Origin: CAVQBC01 sp963710665
GTDB lineage: Bacteria; Actinomycetota; Thermoleophilia; Solirubrobacterales; Solirubrobacteraceae
Direction of reading: 5' to 3'
Length of the DNA stretch: 64,000 nucleotides
Assembly (NCBI GenBank): GCA_963710665.1
Contig: CAVQBC010000008.1
Span: 868,001-932,000, forward strand
The position numbers and the translations under genes were made by a program. Positions within the stretch are counted from its first letter, which is position 1. The number at the start of each line of letters is the position of its first letter. Below the pieces are notes generated by a model. The model was not told the DNA's origin and did no database searches. It saw only the letters and a program-made list of their open reading frames with translations. This document shows positions 1 through 8,671 of the stretch, piece after piece.

Positions 1-47
1 CGGCTGCAGCCCGCGCCGACGACGACGGCGGGATTGGAAGGGGTCAC
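1..47 (-). CDS. 5' end of a further cobalamin-operon gene, cut by the window edge (possibly CobE/CbiG-like)
   Basis: A GTG at 47-45 overlaps the TGA of cobL by the GTGA arrangement used throughout this operon. The 15 complete codons read MTPSNPAVVVGAGCS. The run VVVGAGCS resembles the N-terminal strand and turn of CobE/CbiG C-domain proteins, but 15 residues are too few for an assignment. The rest of the gene lies outside the window, so the operon continues past position 1. Confidence 0.4.
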   Translation of the reverse strand, partial: MTPSNPAVVVGAGCS

Positions 48-1252
48 GGCCGCCGCCCCCACACGACCACGACGGGGTTCTCGGCCGCGAGCCGGTGGCC
101 GTCGGCGAGCGGTCGCAGGCGGCTGGCCTGCACGAGCGTCCCGCCGGTCTCGAGGCCGGCCGCGGCGAGACGCTGCAGCGCGGGCCCGGCGCGCTCGACG
201 AGCGCGAGCGTGACCACGACCGTCCGCCGCGCGCGGGCGGCGCAGGCGTCGACGATCGCGGGGAGCGCGGCGCCGCCGCCCCCGACGAACACGGCGTCGG
301 GCTGGAGCAGGCCGTCCAGCGCGTCGGGCGCGGTGCCGAGGACCGTCCGCACCGGCACGCCGTGCACGGCGGCGTTGCGCTCGGTGAGCGCCAGCGCCGC
401 GGGGTCGCGGTCGATCGCGATCGCGGCGGCGCCGAGGCGGGCGCACTCGACCGCGACCGAGCCGCTGCCGCAGCCGACGTCCCACACGAGGTCGCCCGTG
501 CCCGGCCCGAGGCGCGCCAGTGCGAGCGCGCGGACCTCGGCCTTGGTGACCATGCCGTCGCGGTGCTCGAAGGCGTCGTCCCCCAGCGCCCAGCCGTCCG
601 GCGTGCGCGGCGGCCACACCCGGGCGCGCTCGCTCCCGAGCGCCACCGGGTCGAGCACGACGAGCACGTTGGGCTCGCCGAACGTGCCGCCCGCGAGCTC
701 CTCGGCGGTGCCGCGCACGACGCGCTCCTCGCGCGTGCCCAGCCGCTCGGCGACGGCGAGCTCGCGCCCGGCGTCCGCCAGGCGGGCCGCGTAGAAGGCC
801 GGCGGGGCGGACGGGGCGGTGAGGATCGCGACCTTCGGGTGGCGCAAGGCGACCGCGAGGGCGGCGCTCGGGTCGCGGCCGTGCGCGCTGACCACGACCG
901 CGTCGTCCCACGGGACGCCGAGGCGGGCGAAGGCGACCGATACCGCCGATGGCGCGGGGTGGACCTCGAGGCGCTCCGGGCCGAGCCGCTCGGAGAGCGC
1001 GCGCACGATGCCGAAGAAGCCGGGATCACCGGAGGCGAGCACGCACGCGGGCCCGTCGTGCGCGGCCAGCGCGTCGAGCGCGGGATCCAGGTCGGCGGTC
1101 AGCGGCACGCGCTCGGCGGACGGCGGGCCCAGCACGGCGAGCGCCGCGTGCCCGCCGGCGATCAGCGTGGCGCCCGCCAGCAGGTCCTCGGTGCCGGGCG
1201 GCACGCGACCGGCGTGCAGCCCGAGGACGGCCACGGGCGCGCCGGCGCTCAT
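44..1252 (-). CDS. cobL: precorrin-6Y C5,15-methyltransferase (decarboxylating), CbiE-CbiT fusion
   Basis: 402 aa cytosolic enzyme that methylates C5 and C15 of the corrin ring and decarboxylates the C12 acetate side chain. The N-terminal half (about 1-200) is a CbiE tetrapyrrole methylase beginning VAVLGLHAG, with the ASGDPGFFG motif. The C-terminal half (about 205-402) is a CbiT SAM methyltransferase with VWDVGCGSGSVAVE. The fused form is typical of aerobic-type CobL and of many actinobacteria. The ATG shares ATGA with the stop of cbiD, indicating translational coupling. Function is well supported by both domains; whether the substrate carries cobalt cannot be read from the sequence. Confidence 0.93.
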   Translation of the reverse strand: MSAGAPVAVLGLHAGRVPPGTEDLLAGATLIAGGHAALAVLGPPSAERVPLTADLDPALDALAAHDGPACVLASGDPGFFGIVRALSERLGPERLEVHPAPSAVSVAFARLGVPWDDAVVVSAHGRDPSAALAVALRHPKVAILTAPSAPPAFYAARLADAGRELAVAERLGTREERVVRGTAEELAGGTFGEPNVLVVLDPVALGSERARVWPPRTPDGWALGDDAFEHRDGMVTKAEVRALALARLGPGTGDLVWDVGCGSGSVAVECARLGAAAIAIDRDPAALALTERNAAVHGVPVRTVLGTAPDALDGLLQPDAVFVGGGGAALPAIVDACAARARRTVVVTLALVERAGPALQRLAAAGLETGGTLVQASRLRPLADGHRLAAENPVVVVWGRRP

Positions 1253-2415
1253 GCCAAGGCCCCCACGTCGAGGCGCTCGCGCGCGCCGGGGCTCGCGCCG
1301 ACGACCGCGGCGCCCTCGAAGTCGACCATCACCACGTCGACGAGCAGCGCGTGCCTGGCATACGCGGCGAGATTCTCCGCCACCCGGGCGCACAGCACGT
1401 CCCCGGCGGCGTCCAGGCCGGCGGTCTCCCACAGCTCGTAGGCGTGGCGCGCGCTGTTGGCCTCCGCCACGGCCGCGACGAGCGCCGCATCGCCGCCCGC
1501 GTGGGCGGTGAGCTCCGACAGGAACGCCGGATCGATGCGCGAGCGCGTCCAGTGGGTCATCAGCACCCCGGCGCCGAGCTTGGAGAGCTTGCCGACCATG
1601 CCGACGAACAGGCAGCGCTCGAAGCCCAGCTTCACCGCGCGCTTGAGCGCGTAGCCGGTGAAGTCGCCCACCTCGACGAAGCACACCTCGGGCAGCTCGG
1701 GCGCCAGCCGCCGCGCGGCCCGCTCGCTGCGCCCGCCGGTGGTGAGCACGAACGTGCGGGTGCCCTGCGCCTCCATCACGTCGATCGCCTGCCCGACGCT
1801 CGCGCGCCACGCGGCCGTCGAGAACGGGCGGACGATCCCCGTGGTGCCGAGGATCGAGATCCCGCCCACGATCCCGAGCCGGGGGTTCGAGGTCCGCCGG
1901 GCCATCTTCTCGCCGCCGGGCACGCTGATCTCGACCTCCACCCCGACCCGGTCGAGGTCGAACACCTCGCCGACCGCGGCCGCGATCTGCCCGCGCGGGC
2001 CGGCGTTGATCGCGGGCCCGCCGACGTCGAGGCCGAGCCCGGGCTTGGTGACCGTCCCGACGCCGGCGCCCCCGCGCAGCTCCAGGCCGGGCGACCCGGT
2101 CAGCCGCACGCGGGCGGTGAGGTGCGCGCCGTGGGTGACGTCGGGGTCGTCGCCCGCGTCCTTCTCCACCACCGCGATCGCGGCGTCGTCGCCGTCGCGC
2201 TCGCAGCGCTCGGGCACGAACGACGGCCGGCGCTCGGAGCGCGGCAGCGGTACCTCGACCTCGCCCGGCGCGGCACCGTCGCGCAGCAGCAGGCACGCCG
2301 CCTTCGCGGCCGCGGTCGCGCACGTGCCGGTCGTCCAGCCCTGGCGCAGCTTGCCGCCCGCGACGCGCCGCGCGCTGGCCGGGAGGTTGGGCTCGCGCAG
2401 CTCAGGCGGGTCCAC
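1249..2415 (-). CDS. cbiD: cobalt-precorrin-5B C1-methyltransferase CbiD
   Basis: 388 aa, a normal CbiD length. The family hallmark GWTTGTCATAAAKAA lies at about residues 26-40, and glycine-rich stretches such as GGAGVGTVTKPGLGL and GGISILGTTGIV follow. CbiD performs C1 methylation coupled to ring contraction chemistry in the oxygen-independent (early cobalt) branch; the aerobic equivalent CobF is not seen here. The start overlaps the 3' end of cobM by 14 bases and the stop overlaps cobL. Its presence is the strongest sign that corrin synthesis uses the cobalt-early route despite CobN and ChlID in the same operon. Confidence 0.93.
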   Translation of the reverse strand: MDPPELREPNLPASARRVAGGKLRQGWTTGTCATAAAKAACLLLRDGAAPGEVEVPLPRSERRPSFVPERCERDGDDAAIAVVEKDAGDDPDVTHGAHLTARVRLTGSPGLELRGGAGVGTVTKPGLGLDVGGPAINAGPRGQIAAAVGEVFDLDRVGVEVEISVPGGEKMARRTSNPRLGIVGGISILGTTGIVRPFSTAAWRASVGQAIDVMEAQGTRTFVLTTGGRSERAARRLAPELPEVCFVEVGDFTGYALKRAVKLGFERCLFVGMVGKLSKLGAGVLMTHWTRSRIDPAFLSELTAHAGGDAALVAAVAEANSARHAYELWETAGLDAAGDVLCARVAENLAAYARHALLVDVVMVDFEGAAVVGASPGARERLDVGALA

Positions 2416-3208
2416 GGCCGGCCTTCTTGTAGCGGTCGGGGCGCCCGAGCGGGCGGTAGCGGTGCCCGTAGCCGGGGTCGTAGACGTGCGAGCGCCCGGC
2501 CGGAGCCCCGGCGTCCAGCGCCGGGCCCACGATCACGAGCGCCTGGGTGGTGATGCGCGCCTCGCGGATCCGCGAGGCGAGCTCGGAGAGCGGGCAGCGC
2601 AGGACGATCTCGTCCGGCCAGGTCGCCCGGTAGACGACGGCGCACGGCGTCGCCGGGGCGTAGCCGCCCTCGATCAGGTCCGCCTGCAGCTCGCGCGGGC
2701 GCCGCACCGAGAGGAACAGCACCATCGTCGCGCCGTGCCGCGCGAGCTCCGCGAGCTCCTCGTTGGGCGGCATCGTCGTGCGCGTCGCGCGGCGGGTGAG
2801 GATGAGCGTCTGGGCGACGTCGGGCACGGTGAGCTCCTGCCCGAGCGCCGCCGCGGCGCCCGCCATGGAGCTCACGCCGGGCACGATCTCGACCTCCAGC
2901 CCCAGCTGCCGGCACGCCTCCAGCTGCTCGTGCAGCGCCCCGTAGAGCGTGGGGTCGCCGGAGTGCACGCGCGCGACCCGCAGGCCCTCGGCGGCCGCCC
3001 GCTCGTAGATCGCCACCACGTCGTCGAGCGTGCGGTCGTCGGAGGCGACGAGCTCGGCGCCGGGCCGGGCGTGGGCGAGCACGCCCTCGTCGACGAGGCT
3101 GCGCGCCCACACCACGACGTCGGCCTCGCCGAGCACGCGCACCGCGCGCAGGGTCAGGAGGTCCACCGCGCCCGGGCCGGCGCCGACGAACGTCACGCGG
3201 CCGCTCAT
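2402..3208 (-). CDS. cobM: precorrin-4 C11-methyltransferase
   Basis: 268 aa tetrapyrrole methylase (CobM/CbiF) that methylates C11. Seen: N-terminal VTFVGAGPGAVDLLTLRA, the SGDPTLYG loop, VPGVSSMAGAAAALG, and the TRRATRTTMP stretch characteristic of precorrin-4 methylases. The chosen ATG at 3208 gives the usual family start. Upstream in the same frame the reading continues into cbiM sequence, but this comes from a frameshift in cbiM rather than a genuine CbiM-CobM fusion. The ATG overlaps the true TGA of cbiM (ATGA). Confidence 0.93.
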   Translation of the reverse strand: MSGRVTFVGAGPGAVDLLTLRAVRVLGEADVVVWARSLVDEGVLAHARPGAELVASDDRTLDDVVAIYERAAAEGLRVARVHSGDPTLYGALHEQLEACRQLGLEVEIVPGVSSMAGAAAALGQELTVPDVAQTLILTRRATRTTMPPNEELAELARHGATMVLFLSVRRPRELQADLIEGGYAPATPCAVVYRATWPDEIVLRCPLSELASRIREARITTQALVIVGPALDAGAPAGRSHVYDPGYGHRYRPLGRPDRYKKAGRGPA

Positions 3209-3910
3209 GGCTTGCCCTCCGCGGCCCGCAGCGCGCCGGTCGCGACCGCCTGGCGCCGGCGGCGGAGCGGCTCGGCGACCCGGACGAGGTCGGGGCGCAC
3301 GGCCAGCAGCGCCCGCACGATCAGCGCCGTGATGACGCCCTCGACGAGCCCGATCAGCACGTAGGCGCCGACCGTGCCGGCCGCCAGCGTGCGCAGGTCG
3401 ATCGACTACGCGGGCGCCGAGCGCGAACTCGGCCACGAACACGACCGCCGCGAGCGTCACGCACACCCACGCGGCGCATCCGCATGCGAGCGCGAGCCCG
3501 CGCGGGGTGGCGGGCAGCACGCGCCGCAGCGCGACGATCAGCGGGTAGCCCACGAGCGCGGGGATCAGCGCGAGGTTGACGATGTTGAGCCCCAGCGTCG
3601 TGATCCCGCCGTCGCCGAGTGCGAGCGCCTGGATCGCGCACACGACCGCGATCGTCATCGCCCCCAGCCACGGGCCCAGCAGCGCCACCGCCAGCGCGCC
3701 GCCCAGCAGGTGGCCCTCGGTCCCGATCGTCACCGGGATCATCGGGGCGTCGCCGACGAGGAAGAACGCCGCGGCGAGCCCGGCGACCGGGAGGTCGCGC
3801 TCGCGCTGCTCGCCGCGCACCTTGTGGAGGCACAGCGCCAGGCCGCCGACCGCGACGACGGTGCCGAGCGCCGCGGCCTCGCCGGCGAGGAAGCCGTCAG
3901 GCACGTGCAC
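3205..3910 (-). pseudogene. cbiM: cobalt ECF transporter S component CbiM, frame broken by a one-base surplus
   Basis: GTG start; N-terminus MHVPDGFLAGE is the CbiM hallmark (MHxPDGxL, whose His and N-terminus bind Co2+). Several membrane helices follow, with GTEGHLLGG and GLNIVNLAL typical of the family. The frame holds to about FALGAR (near 3410); then the natural C-terminus (DLRTLAAGTVGAYVLIGLVE and a basic tail ending EGKP, TGA at 3205-3207) continues in a frame reached only by removing one base. Dropping the base at 3408 gives a 234-aa protein. Without correction the frame runs on into cobM. It is a sequencing error, a real inactivation, or recoding. No separate CbiN was found. Confidence 0.85.
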
Positions 3911-4631
3911 CGGCGGCCTCCGGGCTCGTGGTGAGATCCAGGGCGGCGACGGCGCCGACGACGAACGTCACGGGCGGCGGCAGCGGCGCGGGGAGGTCGG
4001 CGAGCGTCCCGCGCAGCACCCGCTGCTCCGGCCGGCTGCCCGCGCTGATGGCGGCGACCGGCGTGTCGCCCGCCAGCCCGCCGGCGATCAGGCGCGCGGC
4101 GATGCGGCGGATCCGCCCGCGCCCGGTGAGGACGACGAGCGTCCCGCCGACCCGCGCGAGCGCCTCCCAGTCGGGCGGGGCGCCGTGCTCGGGGTCGTCG
4201 TTGCCGTCGACGACGGTGACCGTCACGCTCAGCTGGCGCAGCATCAGCGGGATGCCGGCCGCCGCGGGCGCGGCGAGCGCCGCGGAGACGCCCGGGGTGA
4301 CGCGCACCGGGACGCCGGCGGCGCGCAGCGCGCGCGCCTCCTCGCCCCCGCGGGAGGCGACGAACGGGTCCCCGCTCTTGAGGCGCACGACGGCATCGTG
4401 CTCGCGGCCGAGCTCGACCAGCAGTGCGTTGACCTCCTCCTGGGGCAGCGCGTCGCGGCCGGGCGCGCGACCCACGCAGCGGCGCTCCGCCCGCGCCGGA
4501 GCGAGCGCGACGATCGCGTCCATCGACGGCCGGTCGTAGACGACGACCTCCGCGCCGGCGAGCGCCTCGACGGCCGCGCCGGTGAGCAGCGCGGGGTCGC
4601 CCGGGCCCGCGCCGACGAGGTGGACCGTCAT
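3897..4631 (-). CDS. cobA: uroporphyrinogen-III C-methyltransferase
   Basis: 244 aa SUMT, making precorrin-2 from uroporphyrinogen III by two SAM-dependent methylations at C2 and C7. Seen: MTVHLVGAGPGDPALLT, VVVYDRPS, the RLKSGDPFVASRGGEE motif diagnostic of SUMT, and VTPGVSAALAAPAAAGIP. It is a stand-alone methylase without a CysG/Met8 dehydrogenase-chelatase domain. It overlaps cobJ by ATGA and cbiM by 14 bases. It commits tetrapyrrole to the corrin or siroheme branch. Some central residues vary from the usual SUMT pattern (LTGRGRIRRIA), but the family call is firm. Confidence 0.92.
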   Translation of the reverse strand: MTVHLVGAGPGDPALLTGAAVEALAGAEVVVYDRPSMDAIVALAPARAERRCVGRAPGRDALPQEEVNALLVELGREHDAVVRLKSGDPFVASRGGEEARALRAAGVPVRVTPGVSAALAAPAAAGIPLMLRQLSVTVTVVDGNDDPEHGAPPDWEALARVGGTLVVLTGRGRIRRIAARLIAGGLAGDTPVAAISAGSRPEQRVLRGTLADLPAPLPPPVTFVVGAVAALDLTTSPEAAGARA

Positions 4632-5389
4632 CGGACCGCCTCCTCGACGGGCGCGCCGGCCCGCTCGGCCACCAGCCACGGCCCCGCCACGCGGCCGCTC
4701 TCGCCCGCCACCAGCAGCACCGTGCGCATGGTCACCGCCGCGGGGTCGACGCCGGCCAGCGTCGTCCGCGCCACGGACTGTCCCGGGCGGCCCGCGTCGG
4801 TCACGACCCCGACCGGCGTCTCCGGATCGCGGTGCTCGCCGAGTACCGCCAGCACGCGGTCGAGCTGCCAGGTGCGCGTCGCCGAGCGCGGGTTGTAGAG
4901 CGCGAGGGCGAGGCCGGCCGCCGCGACCGCGGTCAGGCGCCGCTCGACGGTCGCCCACGGGACCTGCAGGTCCGACAGCGACAGCGACGCCCAGTCGTCG
5001 GCCAGCGGCGCGCCGAGCAGCGCGCCCGCCGCCAGCGCCGCGGTGACGCCCGGGACGACGTCGACCGCCGGGCGCTCGGCCTCCGGCAGCTCGGCGGCGC
5101 GCGCGAGCGTCCGCGCGGCCATCCCGTAGACGCCGGCATCGCCCGAGGACACGAGCGCCACGTCGGCGCCGGCGGCCGCGCGCGCGAGCGCCTCGTCGGC
5201 GCGCGCGGCCTCCTCGCCCATCGCCCCGCGCACGACCTCCTGGCCGGGGCGCAGGAGATCGGCGCACTGCTCCACGTAGGGCCCGTAGCCGACCACCACC
5301 GCGGCGCCCGCCACCGCCTCGGCGGCCGCCGCGGTGCGGTGCGCGGGGCCGCCCGGCCCGAGCCCGACGATGCGCAGCGTCCCGGTCAT
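4628..5389 (-). CDS. cobJ: precorrin-3B C17-methyltransferase
   Basis: 253 aa tetrapyrrole methylase (CobJ/CbiH) responsible for C17 methylation and ring contraction. Seen: LRIVGLGPGGPAHRT, VVGYGPYVEQ, SSGDAGVYGMA, VVPGVTAALAAGALLGAPL and ALYNPRSATRTWQL, all typical of CobJ. It stands alone, unlike the CobIJ fusion of many streptomycetes. ATGA overlaps on both sides place it between the cbiX/cbiO fusion and cobA in one translationally coupled unit. Functional confidence is high; the cobalt status of the substrate is inferred from CbiD and CbiX nearby. Confidence 0.93.
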   Translation of the reverse strand: MTGTLRIVGLGPGGPAHRTAAAAEAVAGAAVVVGYGPYVEQCADLLRPGQEVVRGAMGEEAARADEALARAAAGADVALVSSGDAGVYGMAARTLARAAELPEAERPAVDVVPGVTAALAAGALLGAPLADDWASLSLSDLQVPWATVERRLTAVAAAGLALALYNPRSATRTWQLDRVLAVLGEHRDPETPVGVVTDAGRPGQSVARTTLAGVDPAAVTMRTVLLVAGESGRVAGPWLVAERAGAPVEEAVR

Positions 5390-7152
5390 GCCGCGAGCGG
5401 GTTGAAGCCCGCGGGCAGCTCGAGGCGGTGCGCGCGCATGAAGCCCTCGTCGGCGAGGATCTCGCGCGTCGGCCCGTCGGCCGCCACGACGCCGTTGTCG
5501 AGCACGACCGCGCGCGGGCACAGCTCGAGCGCATAGGGCAGGTCGTGGGTCACGAGCAGCGTGGTCAGGCGCAGCGACTGCATCACGTCGGCCAGCTCGC
5601 GCCGCGCCGCGGGGTCGAGGTGGGAGGTCGGCTCGTCGAGGACGAGCACGTCCGGGCGCATCGCCAGCACCCCGGCGACCGCCGCCCGGCGCCGTTCGCC
5701 GGCGGAGAGCTGGTGGGGCGCGCGCTGCGCCGTGTCGCCCATCCGCACCGCCTCGAGCGCCTCCGCCACGCGTGCGCGCAGCGCCTCGCCCTGCAGGCCG
5801 AGGTTCGCGGGGCCGAAGGCCACGTCGGCCTCGACCGTCGGCATGAAGAGCTGGTCGTCGGGGTCCTGGAAGACCAGGCCGACGCGCCGGCGCACCTCCT
5901 TGCGGGTCGCCGGGGTCAGCCGCGTCCCCGCGATGCTGACCTCGCCCTCGCCGCCCTCGAGCATGCCGTTGAGCTGCAGGATCAGCGTCGTCTTGCCCGC
6001 GCCGTTGGGGCCGAGGATCGCCACGCGCTCGCCCGGCTGCACGCGCAGGTCGACGCCCGCCAGCGCGGCGCTGCCGTCGGGATAGGCGAACGAGAGGCCG
6101 CGGACGTCGATGGCGGGCGGCGCGCCGTCGGCGGCGGGCACGACGGGCGCGGGCCGCAGGCCCGGCTTGCGCGGCGCGAGCTCGAGCGGCGGGGGCGGGG
6201 CGGGCGCGCGCGTCGCCCGCCGGGAGCGGCGCCCTCCGCGCGGCGGCCCGTCGCCGTGCGGCGTGAGCGAGATCGGCATCCCGACCTTGTCCTCGTAGCC
6301 CGGCAGCCGGACGCGGTAGGCGCACACGTCGCAGTTCATCCGCACGTCGCCGGTCAGCGCCTCGCGGTAGCGCTCGAGCACGAGGCGGGCCAGGCGGCGG
6401 TCGGGGCCGAGGTGGCCGGCGCCCCGCACGTCGAGCCCCGGGTGCGCCTCCGCCCACTCGGCCGCCTGGCGGTACACGCGCGGCAGCAGCCGGCCGGTGA
6501 ACAGCAGGAAGGGGGCGACGACGATCGTCGTGGCGCCCAGCCGGCGGCAGCGCTCGAGCGCGGTCGGGACGTCGGGCTGGGCGACCTGGATGAACGCCGG
6601 CTCGACCATCGGCAGCCCGCGGCCGTCGGCCAGCAGGCGCGCGACCTTGTAGAGGTCGGCGCCCGCGTCGGGGTCGGACGAGCCGCGTCCGACGAGCACG
6701 ACCGCGGTCTCCGCCGGATCGGTCTCGCCGAGCGCCTCGCGGATGCGCTCCTCGGCGACGTCGAGCACGACCGGGTGGATGCCGAGGTCGCGTGCCATGC
6801 GGAAGCGGGCGTCCGGGTGGCGCATGCGCGCGCGGGCGAGCGCGGCGGGCCCGTCGTTCTTCAGGTGCCCGGCGGCGAGCAGCACGAGCGGGACCGAGAC
6901 CACGTCGGTCGGGCCGGCGGCGACCAGGCGGTCGAGCGCGTCGTCGACCAGCGGGGTCGCGAGCTCGATGAAGCCGAACTCGACCGGCAGCGCCCCCGCC
7001 GCCTCGCGGATGCGCTCGGCGAGCGTCCAGAACTCCTCCACGCCGTCGGCGTCGCGAGAGCCGTGGCCGACGACGAGCATCGCCGGCGGCGTGCCGTCCC
7101 CCTCCGGGGCGCCCTGCCCGCCCGCGAGCGGCAGGTCGAGCGAGTCGCTCAT
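5386..7152 (-). CDS. cbiX/cbiO: fused CbiX-type sirohydrochlorin cobaltochelatase and CbiO cobalt transporter ATPase
   Basis: 588 aa in one uninterrupted frame. Residues about 22-290 form a CbiX chelatase: VVGHGS with metal-binding His30, a second half with VGRGSSDPDAG, and the CbiX tail MNCDVCAYRVRLPGYE carrying a CxxC (274-277). A linker rich in Pro, Arg and Ala (about 291-345) leads to an ECF ATPase at about 346-588 with Walker A GPNGAGKT (381-388), signature LSAGERRR and Walker B VLVLDEPTSHLD. Thus Co2+ import energisation and Co2+ insertion into sirohydrochlorin sit on one chain. ATGA overlaps cbiQ upstream and cobJ downstream. An internal start giving free CbiO cannot be excluded; no clear ribosome site is visible. 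Confidence 0.88.
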   Translation of the reverse strand: MSDSLDLPLAGGQGAPEGDGTPPAMLVVGHGSRDADGVEEFWTLAERIREAAGALPVEFGFIELATPLVDDALDRLVAAGPTDVVSVPLVLLAAGHLKNDGPAALARARMRHPDARFRMARDLGIHPVVLDVAEERIREALGETDPAETAVVLVGRGSSDPDAGADLYKVARLLADGRGLPMVEPAFIQVAQPDVPTALERCRRLGATTIVVAPFLLFTGRLLPRVYRQAAEWAEAHPGLDVRGAGHLGPDRRLARLVLERYREALTGDVRMNCDVCAYRVRLPGYEDKVGMPISLTPHGDGPPRGGRRSRRATRAPAPPPPLELAPRKPGLRPAPVVPAADGAPPAIDVRGLSFAYPDGSAALAGVDLRVQPGERVAILGPNGAGKTTLILQLNGMLEGGEGEVSIAGTRLTPATRKEVRRRVGLVFQDPDDQLFMPTVEADVAFGPANLGLQGEALRARVAEALEAVRMGDTAQRAPHQLSAGERRRAAVAGVLAMRPDVLVLDEPTSHLDPAARRELADVMQSLRLTTLLVTHDLPYALELCPRAVVLDNGVVAADGPTREILADEGFMRAHRLELPAGFNPLAA

Positions 7153-7919
7153 GCCGGCCATCCCCGTGATGCCAGCGTCACCGCGACCGCCACCGCGGGC
7201 GCGCCCAGAGCGGCGGCCCACGCGATGCGGCGGGCCGGCTCGGCGAGGTTGACGTCGGGCAGGCGGCCGTCGAAGCCGCGGGCGAGCATCGCCGTGTGCA
7301 CGCGCTCGCCGCGCGCGAAGCAGCGGACCGCCAGCGCTCCCGCCGACTGGCCGACCGTGCGCGCCTGCCACAGCCAGCGGGGGTCGTCGCCGCGGGCCAC
7401 CCGCGCCAGCTGCAGGCGGCGCAGCTCGTCGATCACGACCTGGAGGTAGCGGATCGCGAAGGCGGCGATGGCGGTGAACTGGCGCGGGATCCGCAGCCGC
7501 TCGGCGCCCGCCAGGATGGCGGGCGCGGGCGTGGTGGCCGACAGCACGCCGGTGGCCAGCACCGCGAGCGTCGCCTTGGCGACGATGCCCCACGCGGTCC
7601 ACAGGCCGTCCTCGGAGAGCCCGGCGCCCAGCACGTCGACCTCGGGGCCGCGGGCGACGAACGGCAGCACGATCACGAACAGCACGAAGGGCACCTCGAC
7701 CAGCAGCCGCCCGGCGAGCAGCCGCAGCGGCGCCCGCGCCCACACCGCGGCGGCCGCCAGCAGGACCGCGTCGACCGCGTACGGCCACACCGCCCCGTGG
7801 GGGACGAGCGCGACCGCCACCACGAACACGACCAGCGCGAGCACCTTGCACTCCGGCGCGAGGCGGTGCAGGGCGGTCTCGACCGCCGCGGGCTGGTCGG
7901 CGGCGTGCGCGAGCGTCAC
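7149..7919 (-). CDS. cbiQ: cobalt ECF transporter transmembrane T component CbiQ
   Basis: 256 aa, GTG start overlapping the stop of cobI (GTGA). Membrane helices lie at about 28-65, 78-98, 115-140 and near the C-terminus. The ECF coupling motif is visible as the two short Ala-Arg-Gly segments LARVARGDD and AMLARGFDG, which contact the ATPase. CbiQ links the substrate-specific CbiM to the CbiO ATPase in the membrane. Its position directly before the CbiO-containing fusion fits. The gene looks intact. Confidence 0.92.
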   Translation of the reverse strand: MTLAHAADQPAAVETALHRLAPECKVLALVVFVVAVALVPHGAVWPYAVDAVLLAAAAVWARAPLRLLAGRLLVEVPFVLFVIVLPFVARGPEVDVLGAGLSEDGLWTAWGIVAKATLAVLATGVLSATTPAPAILAGAERLRIPRQFTAIAAFAIRYLQVVIDELRRLQLARVARGDDPRWLWQARTVGQSAGALAVRCFARGERVHTAMLARGFDGRLPDVNLAEPARRIAWAAALGAPAVAVAVTLASRGWPA

Positions 7920-8671
7920 CGGGCGCGCTCCTCGGCGGAGCCCAGCAGCGCCGCGCCCCGCTCCCCGGACCGGCGCGCCGGCACGATCACGGTCGACATG
8001 TACGGCCCGCGCCCGTCGCGCGCCGCCGCGCGCTCGATCGCCTCTCCCTCGAGCCCGAGCTGCTCGCCGTAGACGCTGTCCTCGAGGCGGCCGGCGTCGT
8101 CCAGCGCCTCCCGCACGCGGGCCAGTTGTCGCCCGCCCTTGTAGACCACCACCGTGTCGAAGCTCGCGAGCGCCTCGCGCAGGCGGTCGTCGCCCGCCGT
8201 GTAGGGCACGAGCGCGAGCCGCTCGTCGCCCTCGGCGAGGACCGTCTGCGAGCGCGCGGCGAGGTCCTGCATGGCGGTGATGCCCGGCACCGTGCGCACC
8301 GCCAGGCCGGGCACGAGGTCGTGCACGGTGCGCGCGACGTAGGTGAACGTGGAGTAGAGGCTCGGGTCGCCGATCGTGGCGAACGCGGCGGTGCCGCCCG
8401 CGCCCACGACCGCGGCGATGGCGGCGCCGGCGCGGTCCCAGTTGCCGGCCCGCGCGCTGTCGTCGCGCATCGCGAAGGTCAGCCGCTCGATCCGCCCGGC
8501 GTCCACGTGCGGGGCCACGACCCGCTCGGCGCGGCCCGGCGTCCCGCCCGAGCCGGTCTCGGGGACGAAGACGCGGTCGGCGCCCTGCAGCTCCCGCAGC
8601 GCCTTGAGCGTGAGGTGCTCCGGATCGCCCGGGCCGACCCCGACGCCGACGAGCGTGCCGGGGGCGCTCAT
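7916..8671 (-). CDS. cobI: precorrin-2 C20-methyltransferase
   Basis: 251 aa tetrapyrrole methylase (CobI/CbiL) methylating C20 of (cobalt-)precorrin-2. Seen: LVGVGVGPGDPEHLTLKAL, ATIGDPSLYSTFTYV, VPGITAMQDLAARS and VVYKGGRQL, all characteristic of CobI. The start ATG overlaps the end of cobB by ATGA. It acts directly after CobA and, if CbiX is used, after early cobalt insertion. Confidence 0.93.
   Translation of the reverse strand: MSAPGTLVGVGVGPGDPEHLTLKALRELQGADRVFVPETGSGGTPGRAERVVAPHVDAGRIERLTFAMRDDSARAGNWDRAGAAIAAVVGAGGTAAFATIGDPSLYSTFTYVARTVHDLVPGLAVRTVPGITAMQDLAARSQTVLAEGDERLALVPYTAGDDRLREALASFDTVVVYKGGRQLARVREALDDAGRLEDSVYGEQLGLEGEAIERAAARDGRGPYMSTVIVPARRSGERGAALLGSAEERAR

Noticed and set aside
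2402..3910. A 502-aa CbiM-CobM fusion protein
   Set aside because: The middle is low-complexity Arg/Ala/Gly sequence, while proper CbiM end and CobM start are both visible in adjoining frames. The join results from one surplus base.
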